Source: CANHEE01 sp043777755 (lineage in GTDB: Bacteria > Bacteroidota > Bacteroidia > Chitinophagales > Saprospiraceae). From it: a stretch of DNA of 18,059 bases. The notes beneath the pieces are model-generated. The model made no database searches and was not told the DNA's origin. It was given only the letters and a program-made list of their open reading frames with translations. Location of the stretch: the NCBI GenBank assembly GCA_043777755.1, contig JAYWHK010000302.1, positions 1 through 18,059 of the forward strand, given 5' to 3'. The translations under genes were made by a program, and so were the position numbers. Shown here piece after piece: positions 5,778 to 13,271 of this stretch. How positions within the stretch are numbered: position 1 is the first letter of the stretch; every line of letters starts with the position of its first letter.

Positions 5778-7127
5778 ATGTCAATGTTACGAATTTTAGA
5801 TTATTTCATTAAAAAAGAGTTCAAAGAAACGCCTTATATACACTACAAGTCCCGTGCTTTGGTAGCGATACATATAATTGCTGTTGCTTGCGTTGCCTTC
5901 TTTTCGATTGTTGGCGTATTTTTAGACATTTCAATCAATTATTTTGTTCTTCTCTCAGGTCTTCTCAGTATTTTTTTATTGTTTTTATTCAAAAAATATG
6001 CTAATTTTAATTTGAGTACAAACCTACTTTGTTGCGTATTTTTTGGAGTATTCTGCATTATCATACCTTATTCTGGCGGCTTATTTTCGGACAACTGTTA
6101 TTGGTTGGTTTGTACGCCTATACTTGCCCTGCTCTTTTCAAACAAAACATCTGGTAATTTTTGGTTGAGCGTTTGCCTTATTTTTATTTGTGTTTTATAT
6201 ATTTTTGAAATCTATCCAAAAGAATACCTTGGTGTTTTGTTGTATCAACCCGCTTACTACCTTATAAGTTATTTTTTTCTATACCTTATTGTATATGCAC
6301 TGGCTTATGTTTTCAAATCAGAACAATTTTATGTTGTAGAAAGTTTGGTCAAACAAAATGAATTATTAGAACAAAAAAACGTCGAAATTGAACAAGTGAA
6401 CAAGGTAATGCTTGAAACACAGCACAAACTAAAGCTCACCAATGCAGAATTAGAACAGTTTGCTTACGTTGCGTCACACGACTTGAAAGAGCCTTTGCGT
6501 ATGATTACGATGTACACCCAAATGATTAAGCGTAAGCTGAAAAATAACTTAGATACCGAAACCGAAGAATTTATGTTTTTTGTAACAGATGGTACAAAAA
6601 GAATGCAAAATCTTCTGGACGACTTATTGGATTATTCCCGTCTTGGCAAGAAAAACAATATAGCTGTTGTTGATTTGAACGATGTGATGTTGGTTGTAAA
6701 ACAAAATCTAAAAATTGTTATCGCCAACAACGAAGCTGAAATTAACCACGATACTTTACCCAAAATTGATGGCATCTTCTCTGAAATTGTCCAACTTTTT
6801 CAAAATCTAATCAATAATTCAATTAAATTTAGAAAAACAGATCTCAATCCAATTATAAAAATAGGTATAAAATCCATCGAAGGTGATTTTTTTACCATTA
6901 TGATAAAAGACAATGGCATTGGTATGGAACAAAGTATGACTTCTCGGATTTTCAATCTTTTTGAACGCCTACATTCTCGTGACCAATACGAAGGAACGGG
7001 TATTGGTTTGGCTACTTGCAAAAAGGTAATGGAGCATTTGGGCGGCGAAGTCTATGTCGAATCAGAAGTAGGCGTTGGAAGTATTTTTTACTTAAAATTC
7101 CCAAACTCGATTTTGAGTAATGCGTAA
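5778..7127 (+). CDS. membrane-bound sensor histidine kinase (orphan)
   Basis: A 449-aa kinase, numbered from ATG 5778. Residues about 25-180 contain about six hydrophobic membrane segments with very short loops and no large periplasmic sensor domain. A coiled-coil linker follows (about 182-225, rich in E, Q, K, N). The HisKA domain has the phospho-acceptor His234 in ASHDLKEPLRMI. The HATPase domain has the N box NLINNSIKF (343-351), G1 DNGIGME (378-384), the F box FNLFERLH, and G2 GTGIGLA (406-412), so all kinase boxes are intact. No response regulator lies nearby, so its partner is encoded elsewhere. A TTG start at 5754 would add eight residues, but it overlaps a promoter-like TAgtaTTTG. The stop codon sits in GTAAGT-type repeat sequence. 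The stimulus is unknown; a membrane or lipophilic signal is only a guess. Confidence 0.9.
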   Translation: MSMLRILDYFIKKEFKETPYIHYKSRALVAIHIIAVACVAFFSIVGVFLDISINYFVLLSGLLSIFLLFLFKKYANFNLSTNLLCCVFFGVFCIIIPYSGGLFSDNCYWLVCTPILALLFSNKTSGNFWLSVCLIFICVLYIFEIYPKEYLGVLLYQPAYYLISYFFLYLIVYALAYVFKSEQFYVVESLVKQNELLEQKNVEIEQVNKVMLETQHKLKLTNAELEQFAYVASHDLKEPLRMITMYTQMIKRKLKNNLDTETEEFMFFVTDGTKRMQNLLDDLLDYSRLGKKNNIAVVDLNDVMLVVKQNLKIVIANNEAEINHDTLPKIDGIFSEIVQLFQNLINNSIKFRKTDLNPIIKIGIKSIEGDFFTIMIKDNGIGMEQSMTSRIFNLFERLHSRDQYEGTGIGLATCKKVMEHLGGEVYVESEVGVGSIFYLKFPNSILSNA

Positions 7128-7156
7128 GTAGTCGTAAGTCAATAAGTTGTAAGTCA
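7122..7156. repeat. GTAAGTC repeat cluster at the histidine kinase stop
   Basis: GCGTAAGTAGTCGTAAGTCA is followed by ATAAGTTGTAAGTC. The TAA stop of the kinase (7125-7127) is part of the first GTAAGT unit. It belongs to the same family as the clusters at 3377 and 8184. The remaining spacer to 7309 shows only a candidate promoter. Confidence 0.75.
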
Positions 7157-7258
7157 TTAGTGTCCTGATTATCAACAGATTACAAAATCTCACAACCGTG
7201 TTTATTTAGAGATGACTATTTAACTATAGGAATTGCAACTAAAATTTACCCTGCAAAA

Positions 7259-7290
7259 TTTTAAAAGAACAAATTTATTTTTTATTTTTG
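7259..7290 (+). promoter_or_regulatory. candidate promoter of the MmcQ/YjbR gene
   Basis: TATTTTTG at 7283-7290 fits the -7 consensus TAnnTTTG, and TTTT at 7259-7262 is a weak -33 element with a 20-nt spacer. The predicted leader is about 16 nt. Confidence 0.45.
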
Positions 7291-7309
7291 CAAAAAATAT
7301 TTTGTAAAA

Positions 7310-7675
7310 ATGAATGTAGAAAGCCTTTCTGCTTATTGCCTTGAAAAAAAAGGCGTTACCGAAGATTTCCCTTTTGATGATGTTACCATGACGATGAAAG
7401 TTATGGGAAAAATTTTTGCGTTCATTCCTTTGGACAGCGAAAAATTCGTCATTTCTCTAAAATGCGATCCTGAGCGTGCGCTCGAATTGCGGGAACAATA
7501 TTCTGAAATTGATGGCGCATACCACCTCAATAAAAAACATTGGAACGGCATTGATTGTGAAGGTTCTCTTTCCGACAAATTTATCAAAGAAATGGTGGAT
7601 CATTCTTACGAATTGGTTGTGAAAGGTTTGAAAAAAAGTGAACGGGAAGCGTTGTTGAATAATGAAGAGAATTAA
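7310..7675 (+). CDS. MmcQ/YjbR family protein
   Basis: A 121-aa protein of the MmcQ/YjbR family (PF04237), with a CyaY-like fold often described as DNA-binding; its physiological role is poorly known. The family pattern is complete: an N-terminal helix (SLSAYCLEKKGVTEDFPFDDVTM), MKVMGKIFAFI, the LKCDPERALELREQY segment, the HLNKKHWNGI motif, and the C-terminal helix SDKFIKEMVDHSYELVVKGL. Length is typical. It starts with ATG just after a Bacteroidota-type -7 box. The GNAT gene follows after 25 bp on the same strand, so the two may be co-transcribed. Confidence 0.88.
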   Translation: MNVESLSAYCLEKKGVTEDFPFDDVTMTMKVMGKIFAFIPLDSEKFVISLKCDPERALELREQYSEIDGAYHLNKKHWNGIDCEGSLSDKFIKEMVDHSYELVVKGLKKSEREALLNNEEN

Positions 7676-7700
7676 AATAATGAAACAATTAAAATAATTA

Positions 7701-8180
7701 ATGAGCGAAAATCAAAACATCAAAATCGTTGAGTACGATGTACAGTACAAACAAATTTTTAAAGATTTAAATGTTGAATGGATTTCGACTTATTTTGTCA
7801 TGGAAGAAGCTGATTACAAGGCTTTGGACAATCCCGAAAGCTATATTTTGGACAAAGGCGGTCATATTTTAATTGCCCTTTATGAAGGTGAACCCGTCGG
7901 CGTTTGCGCTTTGATAAAAATGAATAATGATCCAGAAATGGATTACGAATTGGCAAAAATGGCAGTTTCTCCAAAAGCACAAGGCAAACGAATTGGTTGG
8001 ATTTTAGGGCAAGCTATAATGGAAAAAGCAAGAAACTTAGACGCAAAAGCCTTGTTTTTGGAAAGTAATACCCTATTGACACCTGCCATTAGTCTATATT
8101 ACAAACTTGGTTTTGAGCGCATTACAAGCCGCCCAAGTCCTTATGAACGGGCTAATATTCAGATGAAATTGGTGCTGTAA
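7701..8180 (+). CDS. GNAT family N-acetyltransferase
   Basis: A 159-aa GNAT-fold protein that should transfer an acetyl group from acetyl-CoA to an unknown amine. Visible features are the central strand ILIALYEGEPVGVCALIKM, the substrate-side strand YELAKMAVSP, the acetyl-CoA pyrophosphate-binding motif A QGKRIG (94-99) followed by WILGQAIMEKA, and the C-terminal LFLESNTLLTPAISLYYKLGFE block typical of motif B. The start is ATG at 7701; the 25-bp gap after the MmcQ/YjbR gene suggests one transcript. Its TAA stop is immediately followed by AGTCGTAAGTC repeats shared with the convergent birA gene. The fold is secure; the substrate cannot be told from sequence. Confidence 0.9.
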   Translation: MSENQNIKIVEYDVQYKQIFKDLNVEWISTYFVMEEADYKALDNPESYILDKGGHILIALYEGEPVGVCALIKMNNDPEMDYELAKMAVSPKAQGKRIGWILGQAIMEKARNLDAKALFLESNTLLTPAISLYYKLGFERITSRPSPYERANIQMKLVL

Positions 8181-8183
8181 GTG

Positions 8184-8259
8184 ATAGTCGTAAGTCTTTT
8201 TAGTCGTAAGTCGGTAAGTCAAAAATAGTCGTAAGTCTTTTTAGTCGTAAGTCGGTAAG
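8184..8259. repeat. 35-bp direct repeat (AGTCGTAAGTC family) between GNAT and birA
   Basis: Positions 8184-8218 and 8225-8259 are identical (35 bp, period 41 bp). Each copy contains two AGTCGTAAGTC cores separated by five T. The second copy encodes the last residues (LPTYD) and the TAA stop (8241-8243) of birA on the minus strand. Confidence 0.9.
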
Positions 8260-9011
8260 AACTTGATTTCTTTAAAGCTAAATGATTTTTCTTCGTCAGC
8301 AGTTTGCATCAACAACTGCCCTGAATCGCTAACGCCCTTTATTTTGCCTTGAAAAATATGTCCATTGGACTCAAACCCGTGCCATTCATTGATGCGGTAC
8401 AAAACATCATGATAATCTGTTTTTATCAAATCAAATTGATTGCTTTTGAGTTGCAAATACCTGTTTTCCAAATATTTACACAAGAAATCAACCGCTGACC
8501 AAAGCGATATTTCTTTACCCGTTTCTAAAAAAATAGAGGTTGGATTCGGCGCATCACTTTTGAAAATAGCTTGGTTAATATTGATGCCAATACCAACAAC
8601 ACTGTGCTGAAATTGCTGTCCTTGAATTGAATTTTGAATCAAAATACCAGCAATTTTTTTATCCGCCACATAAATGTCATTCGACCATTTTATCGTTACT
8701 TTTTCTTTTACAAAAAGGCGTATAAAATCATAAACACCCAAAGCAATGGCTTGGTTGAGTAAAAAATTTTGTTGCAAAGGCAAAAAATCAGGTTTCAAAA
8801 CAACCGTAACCGCAATATTTTTTTCTGCTTCACTCTCCCACTTGTTATTGAGCTGACCTTTTCCTGCCGATTGATTAAAAGTTAAAATCGTCGTTCCTTC
8901 TCTAAGTACTTGTCTATCAAGCATTTCTGCTGCCAAAATGTTTGTAGAAGGAAGTGTTTCGTAAAAATGTAAAACTTTTCCGATAAAAATTGTGTTATTA
9001 ATGCTATTCAA
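8241..9011 (-). CDS. birA: biotin--[acetyl-CoA-carboxylase] ligase, monofunctional
   Basis: Biotin protein ligase, which makes biotinyl-AMP and attaches biotin to the carrier domain of biotin-dependent carboxylases. It is 256 aa and lacks the N-terminal helix-turn-helix of E. coli BirA, so it is not expected to repress transcription. Motifs: ETLPSTN (18-24), the adenylate-binding loop AGKGQLNNKW (49-58, in place of the usual GRGR-type sequence), KWSNDIYV (108-115), KKIAGILIQ (118-126) with the catalytic lysine, and VVGIGININ (138-146). The C-terminal SH3-like domain is present. The only early start is TTG at 9011, which overlaps a -7-like TACTTTTG, so the true start may be this TTG or a nearby ATT. 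The last codons come from a repeat. It is divergent from rsfS. Confidence 0.93.
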   Translation of the reverse strand: MNSINNTIFIGKVLHFYETLPSTNILAAEMLDRQVLREGTTILTFNQSAGKGQLNNKWESEAEKNIAVTVVLKPDFLPLQQNFLLNQAIALGVYDFIRLFVKEKVTIKWSNDIYVADKKIAGILIQNSIQGQQFQHSVVGIGININQAIFKSDAPNPTSIFLETGKEISLWSAVDFLCKYLENRYLQLKSNQFDLIKTDYHDVLYRINEWHGFESNGHIFQGKIKGVSDSGQLLMQTADEEKSFSFKEIKFLPTYD

Positions 9012-9027
9012 AAGTAAAAAGAATTGT

Positions 9028-9035
9028 ATTTTTGC
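9028..9035 (+). promoter_or_regulatory. candidate -7 box of the rsfS transcript
   Basis: TATTTTTG fits TAnnTTTG, but no clear TTTG lies 19-21 nt upstream. If used, it would give rsfS a leader of about 160 nt containing the hairpin at 9093-9115. Confidence 0.35.
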
Positions 9036-9092
9036 CAGTTATATGTGGAATAACTAAAAGTAAAAATTTAAAAGACTAAATTTAAAATGTAA

Positions 9093-9115
9093 AAACCGCT
9101 GAAAACCAGTGGTTT
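9093..9115. terminator. hairpin in the birA-rsfS divergent region
   Basis: AAACCGCTG (9093-9101) pairs with CAGTGGTTT (9107-9115), with one wobble and a 5-nt loop. T-rich sequence follows on both sides: TTTTT directly on the minus strand and CTATTTTTTCTTTTT on the plus strand after a few bases. It could be a terminator toward birA or an attenuator in the rsfS leader; direction is undecided. Confidence 0.4.
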
Positions 9116-9186
9116 CCTCCTATTTTTTCTTTTTATTAAGTTATTTTTAATCTTAAAAATTCCACTTTTCATTTATTTAAAAACGT

Positions 9187-9203
9187 AAAGGTAAATTATT
9201 TTG
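9187..9203 (+). promoter_or_regulatory. Shine-Dalgarno-like AAAGG supporting the TTG start of rsfS
   Basis: AAAGG at 9187-9191 lies 9 nt before TTG at 9201. The next in-frame ATG would remove about 36 residues, including a conserved helix, so the TTG start is favoured. Confidence 0.5.
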
Positions 9204-9593
9204 ACAAATTCTAAAGTAAAAACAATAGCAAATACAGAATGGAGCAACGATGCTCAACTGGACTTAATCGTTGATGCTATTCAAGACATTAAAGGCAAAC
9301 GCATCGTAAGAATGGACTTGCGAAAAATCCACGACCGCCCAACTGATTTTTTTGTAGTGTGTGAAGGGGAAAGTATTGTACAAGTGCGTGCAATCGCAGA
9401 ACGTGTTCGTATGCGTATGCGTGATGAAGCTGGTATTCGTCCAAACCACATCGAAGGCGGAAACAATTCTATTTGGGTATTGGTGGATTATTTTAACATC
9501 GTTGTTCATGTTTTTCATAAAGAAACAAGAGAGTTTTATGAATTAGAAGCCCTTTGGAGCGACGCAGATACTATAGAATATAACGATATTTAA
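9201..9593 (+). CDS. rsfS: ribosome silencing factor RsfS (Iojap family)
   Basis: RsfS binds ribosomal protein L14 (uL14) and blocks joining of the 30S and 50S subunits, lowering translation in slow growth or starvation. The 130-aa protein has the Iojap/RsfS core: LDLIVDAIQDIKGKRIVRMDLRKI, then DFFVVCEGESIVQVRAIAERV, and finally GGNNSIWVLVDYFNIVVHVFHKETREFYELEALW, including the conserved D-Y-x-x-I-V-V-H-x-F segment and the C-terminal LE-x-LW-x-DA. A TTG start at 9201 is used. ftsH follows 261 bp downstream on the same strand, an arrangement I recall from other Bacteroidota, with birA divergent. The stop codon runs directly into TTCTAAA repeats. Confidence 0.95.
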   Translation: MTNSKVKTIANTEWSNDAQLDLIVDAIQDIKGKRIVRMDLRKIHDRPTDFFVVCEGESIVQVRAIAERVRMRMRDEAGIRPNHIEGGNNSIWVLVDYFNIVVHVFHKETREFYELEALWSDADTIEYNDI

Positions 9594-9760
9594 ATTCTAA
9601 ATTCTAAATTTTTTTTATTCTAAATTCTATACGTAGGTTGTAAGAGTTCTAAATTCTAAATTTTTTTTATTCTAAATTCTATACGTAGGTTGTAAGTTAT
9701 TCGATTCTGAAATTTAAAATAAAGAATTTAGAATTTAGAATAAAAGAATTTAGAATTTTA
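9591..9760. repeat. TTCTAAA repeats: perfect 50-bp direct repeat plus inverted copy
   Basis: Positions 9595-9644 and 9647-9696 are identical (50 bp, period 52); each holds TTCTAAATTCTAAA, a run of eight T, and TACGTAGGTTGTAAG. Positions 9731-9760 (GAATTTAGAATAAAAGAATT and onward) are a near-exact inverted copy of 9651-9680, so a long AT-rich hairpin can form. The rsfS TAA stop is the first three bases of the block. Nothing else was seen up to the ftsH start. Confidence 0.88.
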
Positions 9761-9854
9761 AAATATTTTTACAAGATTTGCGACTTAAAGGCATACACTT
9801 TTATTTAACACAAATTTTTCTTAACACAAAGGCAATTTTTTTCAAAATAAAAAT

Positions 9855-11759
9855 ATGGAAGATAAAAACAAAGGTAACGGATTCGGTTCGTATTGGATTT
9901 ACGGCTTAATAGCACTTTTTTTGATTGGAATTAACATATATTCTTTTCAGTCCATCAACAATGAACCAATTCAGTGGTCTGCTGTAAAAGATATATTAGA
10001 CAAAGGCGACGTTGAGAAACTGGAAGTCATTAATAAAGAAGATGCTTATATTTATATCAAAGCAGACAGCTTGAAGTTAGAGCGTCACAAAAAAGCAAAT
10101 AAAAGCAAGTTTGGTGGTCCTGCACCACACTACATTCACCGTTTGAAAACCGTTGATGCTTTTGAAAGAGATATTGCAGCGTACAATACTACTACAAAAT
10201 CGCCAATCGAACCAAAATACGATGAGCGCAACGATTATATTGGTGCAATTTTAGGTTTTTTGTGGCCTATACTATTATTGGTAGCGATTTGGGTGATTAT
10301 CATGCGTCGCATCGGTGGAGGTGCTGGCGGACCAGGCTCTCAAATTTTCAATATTGGCAAGTCCCGTGCAGCTCTTTTTGATAGCAAAGACGGTAAAGTG
10401 AACGTAACCTTTAAAGATGTTGCAGGCTTAGACGAAGCGAAAGACGAGGTGATGGAAATCGTTGATTTCTTGAAAAATCCTACAAAATACACAAATTTAG
10501 GTGGAAAAATTCCAAAAGGTTGTCTTTTGGTCGGTCCTCCTGGTACAGGTAAAACACTTTTGGCAAAAGCCGTAGCTGGCGAAGCTGGCGTTCCTTTCTT
10601 TTCGATTTCTGGTTCAGACTTCGTAGAAATGTTCGTAGGCGTTGGAGCTTCTCGTGTACGTGATTTGTTCCGTCAAGCAAGAGAAAAAGCACCATGTATT
10701 ATTTTTATTGACGAGATTGATGCCATTGGTAGGGCTCGTGGTCGTGGAGCAATGCAAGGCGGCAACGATGAGCGTGAAAATACCTTAAATCAGTTATTGG
10801 TAGAAATGGACGGTTTTTCGACAGATAAAGGCGTTATTATGATAGCAGCTACGAATCGTGCTGATGTTTTAGATGCTGCATTGATGCGTCCAGGTCGTTT
10901 TGACCGTCAAATTGGCATTGGATTGCCAGATTTGGTTGGTCGTGAGCAGATTTTTAGCGTACACATGAAGTCCATCAAACTTTCTGAAAAAGTACAAGCC
11001 TTAGAATTAGCTGAAATGACACCAGGTTTTGCAGGTGCTGACATTGCAAACATCTGTAATGAAGCAGCTTTGATTGCAGCCCGTAAAGAAAAAACAGAAA
11101 TTGATATTGACGATTTTAACTATGCTTTGGACAAAGTTATTGCTGGTTTGGAAAAACGTGCAAAAGTAATTGCGCCAAACGAAAAACGAGTAATTGCTTA
11201 CCATGAAGCTGGTCACGCTGTTTGTGGTTGGTTCTTAGAACACGCATCACCTTTGGTAAAAGTAACGATAGTTCCTCGTACAATCGGTGCATTGGGTTAC
11301 GCTCAATATTTGCCAAAAGATGAGTACATTGTTCGCACCGAGCAAATGTTGGACAGAATGTGTATGACACTTGGTGGTCGTGCCGCAGAAGAAGTTATTT
11401 TTAATAAAATCTCTACTGGCGCACAAAATGACCTCGACCAAGTAACGCAAATGGCTTATGGTATGATTTCTATTTATGGTATGAACGATAAAGTTGGAAA
11501 CGTGTCTTTTTATAAAATGTCGCAAGACCAGTTCAGTCGTCCTTATTCAGAAGATACTGCCCGAATGATTGACGACGAAGTTAGAAAACTCATTGAAGGT
11601 CAATACGTTAGAGCAAAAAAATTATTGACAGATAAGCGTAACGAATTGGAATTATTGGCACAAACACTTTTAGACAAAGAAGTATTGGTCAAGTCAGAAG
11701 TCGAAAAACTAATCGGATTAAGACCAGTTCCAGCAATAGAAGAAATGACAGCAAGATAA
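9855..11759 (+). CDS. ftsH: ATP-dependent zinc metalloprotease FtsH
   Basis: Membrane-anchored AAA+ protease that extracts and degrades membrane and short-lived cytoplasmic proteins as a hexamer. The 634-aa protein has a first membrane helix (13-30), an exported domain to about 125, and a second membrane helix (about 129-150). In the AAA module: Walker A GPPGTGKT (227-234), the pore loop FVEMFVGVG (256-264), Walker B IIFIDEID (282-289) and the second region of homology with R346 and R349 (RPGRFDR). The peptidase has the zinc site HEAGH (450-454) and a third ligand Asp526 in AQNDLDQ. All catalytic residues are present. The ATG start has no clear Shine-Dalgarno sequence. A perfect terminator follows 8 bp after the stop. 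Confidence 0.98.
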   Translation: MEDKNKGNGFGSYWIYGLIALFLIGINIYSFQSINNEPIQWSAVKDILDKGDVEKLEVINKEDAYIYIKADSLKLERHKKANKSKFGGPAPHYIHRLKTVDAFERDIAAYNTTTKSPIEPKYDERNDYIGAILGFLWPILLLVAIWVIIMRRIGGGAGGPGSQIFNIGKSRAALFDSKDGKVNVTFKDVAGLDEAKDEVMEIVDFLKNPTKYTNLGGKIPKGCLLVGPPGTGKTLLAKAVAGEAGVPFFSISGSDFVEMFVGVGASRVRDLFRQAREKAPCIIFIDEIDAIGRARGRGAMQGGNDERENTLNQLLVEMDGFSTDKGVIMIAATNRADVLDAALMRPGRFDRQIGIGLPDLVGREQIFSVHMKSIKLSEKVQALELAEMTPGFAGADIANICNEAALIAARKEKTEIDIDDFNYALDKVIAGLEKRAKVIAPNEKRVIAYHEAGHAVCGWFLEHASPLVKVTIVPRTIGALGYAQYLPKDEYIVRTEQMLDRMCMTLGGRAAEEVIFNKISTGAQNDLDQVTQMAYGMISIYGMNDKVGNVSFYKMSQDQFSRPYSEDTARMIDDEVRKLIEGQYVRAKKLLTDKRNELELLAQTLLDKEVLVKSEVEKLIGLRPVPAIEEMTAR

Positions 11760-11767
11760 GAGTAGAT

Positions 11768-11810
11768 ACAAAAAAACGCCTACATTTGTAAAATGTAGGC
11801 GTTTTTTTGT
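11768..11810. terminator. bidirectional Rho-independent terminator
   Basis: Positions 11768-11787 are the exact reverse complement of 11791-11810, with a 3-nt loop. The core CGCCTACATTT stem is flanked by seven A and seven T, giving a U run in either direction. It lies between the convergent ends of ftsH (11759) and the M28 peptidase (11822). Confidence 0.93.
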
Positions 11811-11821
11811 GATTTAACTTT

Positions 11822-13060
11822 TTAAAACGTAATTTTCGCTTCGATTTCTTCCGTACCACGTTTCACTTTTACCGTTGTGCTATCGCCTTTGTTGTATCTG
11901 CCCAAACCTTTCATGTAGGCTTGCATATCAGTCACTTCCAAATCTCCTAACTTAATGATAATGTCACCTTTTTTCAAACCAGCTTTGTCCGCAGGGCGAT
12001 TGTCAGTAACGCCATCAACTCGGACACCCGTTCCGTCAAAAGCATAATCAGGCATGATACCAAGCGTTACTTTGAAACTCGTCTTGTCATCTGATTTCTT
12101 CTTAGTTTCTTGAAAAACCAATTTACCTTTGTCGTCCAAACGCTGAATCATTCCAACAATATATTCCAAAACGTCCACCATGCCTTTGTAATTGATTTTG
12201 TCCGCATCGTCAGAAGGTTTGTGATAATCGCTGTGACCGCCCGTAAAGAAAAACAAAACAGGTAGATTCTTCAAATAAAACGAAGTATGGTCAGAAGGCC
12301 CTATGCCAGAACTGTCTTTTGCAACAGTGATACTGCCTGGCATCATGTCTATCAACGTAGAAAAATTAGGTGCTGTCCCTACTCCACCGACAACGATTTT
12401 TCGAGTATCTTCTTTCAAACGACCAATCATATCCAAATTAATAGAGTATGTAACTGTCTGTAAATCAATAGTTGGTGTTTCACAATATTTTTTAGAACCC
12501 AATAATCCCAATTCTTCGCCTGAATAACAAAGAAACAGAAAATTGGTATTTTCCTTTACACCATTGTTTTGGAAATAACGAGCTAATTCGATAACGCCCG
12601 TCGTTCCCGAAGCATTATCGTCAGCGCCATTGTGAATTTTTCCATCAGGATTCGCATCTAACGAATTGTGGTCGTGTCCCAAACCTAAATGGTCGTAATG
12701 TCCACCAATAACGACCGTATAAGGTGCGCCATTGTCCAAAAACCCAGCAACATTTTGGCTGTTCACCAAAGGTGCGTCAGGTGCAACAAAACCATGCGGG
12801 TCGCTTGATTTTTTGAAAGAAAAAGCATGAAAAAATGTTCCATTATCGCCTTTTGGCGCAAGTCCAATTTTCTTGAATTGCTTGGCGATGTATTTCGCAG
12901 CTTTTTTTTCTTCTTTTGAACCAGTGCCACGACCTTTGAGTTTGTCGCTCGCCAAATACTCAATATGCGTTTTTAATCGGCTTTCATCAAAACGATTCTG
13001 AGCCAATAAAATGCCGTTTATCAATAAGATAAACATTAAAATTATATTATTTTTATTCAT
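11822..13060 (-). CDS. secreted M28 family zinc peptidase with C-terminal PDZ domain
   Basis: A 412-aa exported aminopeptidase-like enzyme. Residues 1-21 are a signal peptide (hydrophobic run ending LLAQ). The M28 domain shows all expected di-zinc ligands and the catalytic acid: His121 in GGHYDHLG, bridging Asp147 in GADDNASG, Glu182/Glu183 in SGEELG, Asp210 in NLDMIG, and His280 in YHKPSDD. A PA-like insert is short or absent. Residues about 333-412 form a PDZ domain (LGIMPDY, VTDNRPADKAGLKKGDIIIKLGD), which may bind peptide tails or regulate activity. The upstream gene on the same strand encodes a PD40 propeller protein, a pairing often seen in Bacteroidota; the 211-bp spacer holds dispersed repeat copy B. 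It probably scavenges peptides in the periplasm or outside the cell; the substrate is unknown. Confidence 0.93.
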   Translation of the reverse strand: MNKNNIILMFILLINGILLAQNRFDESRLKTHIEYLASDKLKGRGTGSKEEKKAAKYIAKQFKKIGLAPKGDNGTFFHAFSFKKSSDPHGFVAPDAPLVNSQNVAGFLDNGAPYTVVIGGHYDHLGLGHDHNSLDANPDGKIHNGADDNASGTTGVIELARYFQNNGVKENTNFLFLCYSGEELGLLGSKKYCETPTIDLQTVTYSINLDMIGRLKEDTRKIVVGGVGTAPNFSTLIDMMPGSITVAKDSSGIGPSDHTSFYLKNLPVLFFFTGGHSDYHKPSDDADKINYKGMVDVLEYIVGMIQRLDDKGKLVFQETKKKSDDKTSFKVTLGIMPDYAFDGTGVRVDGVTDNRPADKAGLKKGDIIIKLGDLEVTDMQAYMKGLGRYNKGDSTTVKVKRGTEEIEAKITF

Positions 13061-13081
13061 TTTTTATTATTTTAAACTATT

Positions 13082-13200
13082 GCAAAAACTTAGCATATTT
13101 ATTTCTAACACTAATTTACTCTAATTCTACTAATTTACACCAATCGTGATGTTGAAAATTAAATCTAATTTCACTGATTTAATTAAAACTTCGTTTTAAT
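13082..13200. repeat. dispersed repeat, copy B (uninterrupted)
   Basis: Contains AAAAACTTAGCATATTT (near 13084), AATTAAATCTAATTTCACTG (13158-13177) and the hairpin ATTAAAAC-TTC-GTTTTAAT (13182-13200), in the same order as copy A at 4256-4546 but without the 162-bp insertion. In both places it lies between two minus-strand genes, with the hairpin nearest the upstream gene's 3' end. Confidence 0.75.
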
Positions 13201-13271
13201 TTTACAAATAGCTAAATTTTTAAATTATTTTTTCATTGTTTAATTGACTTCATTATTTTCATTTCCCATCC

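Noticed and set aside
10480..11525. Open frames antisense to ftsH
   Set aside because: They are short, have no recognisable motifs and no start signals, and are explained as shadows of the conserved ftsH coding sequence.
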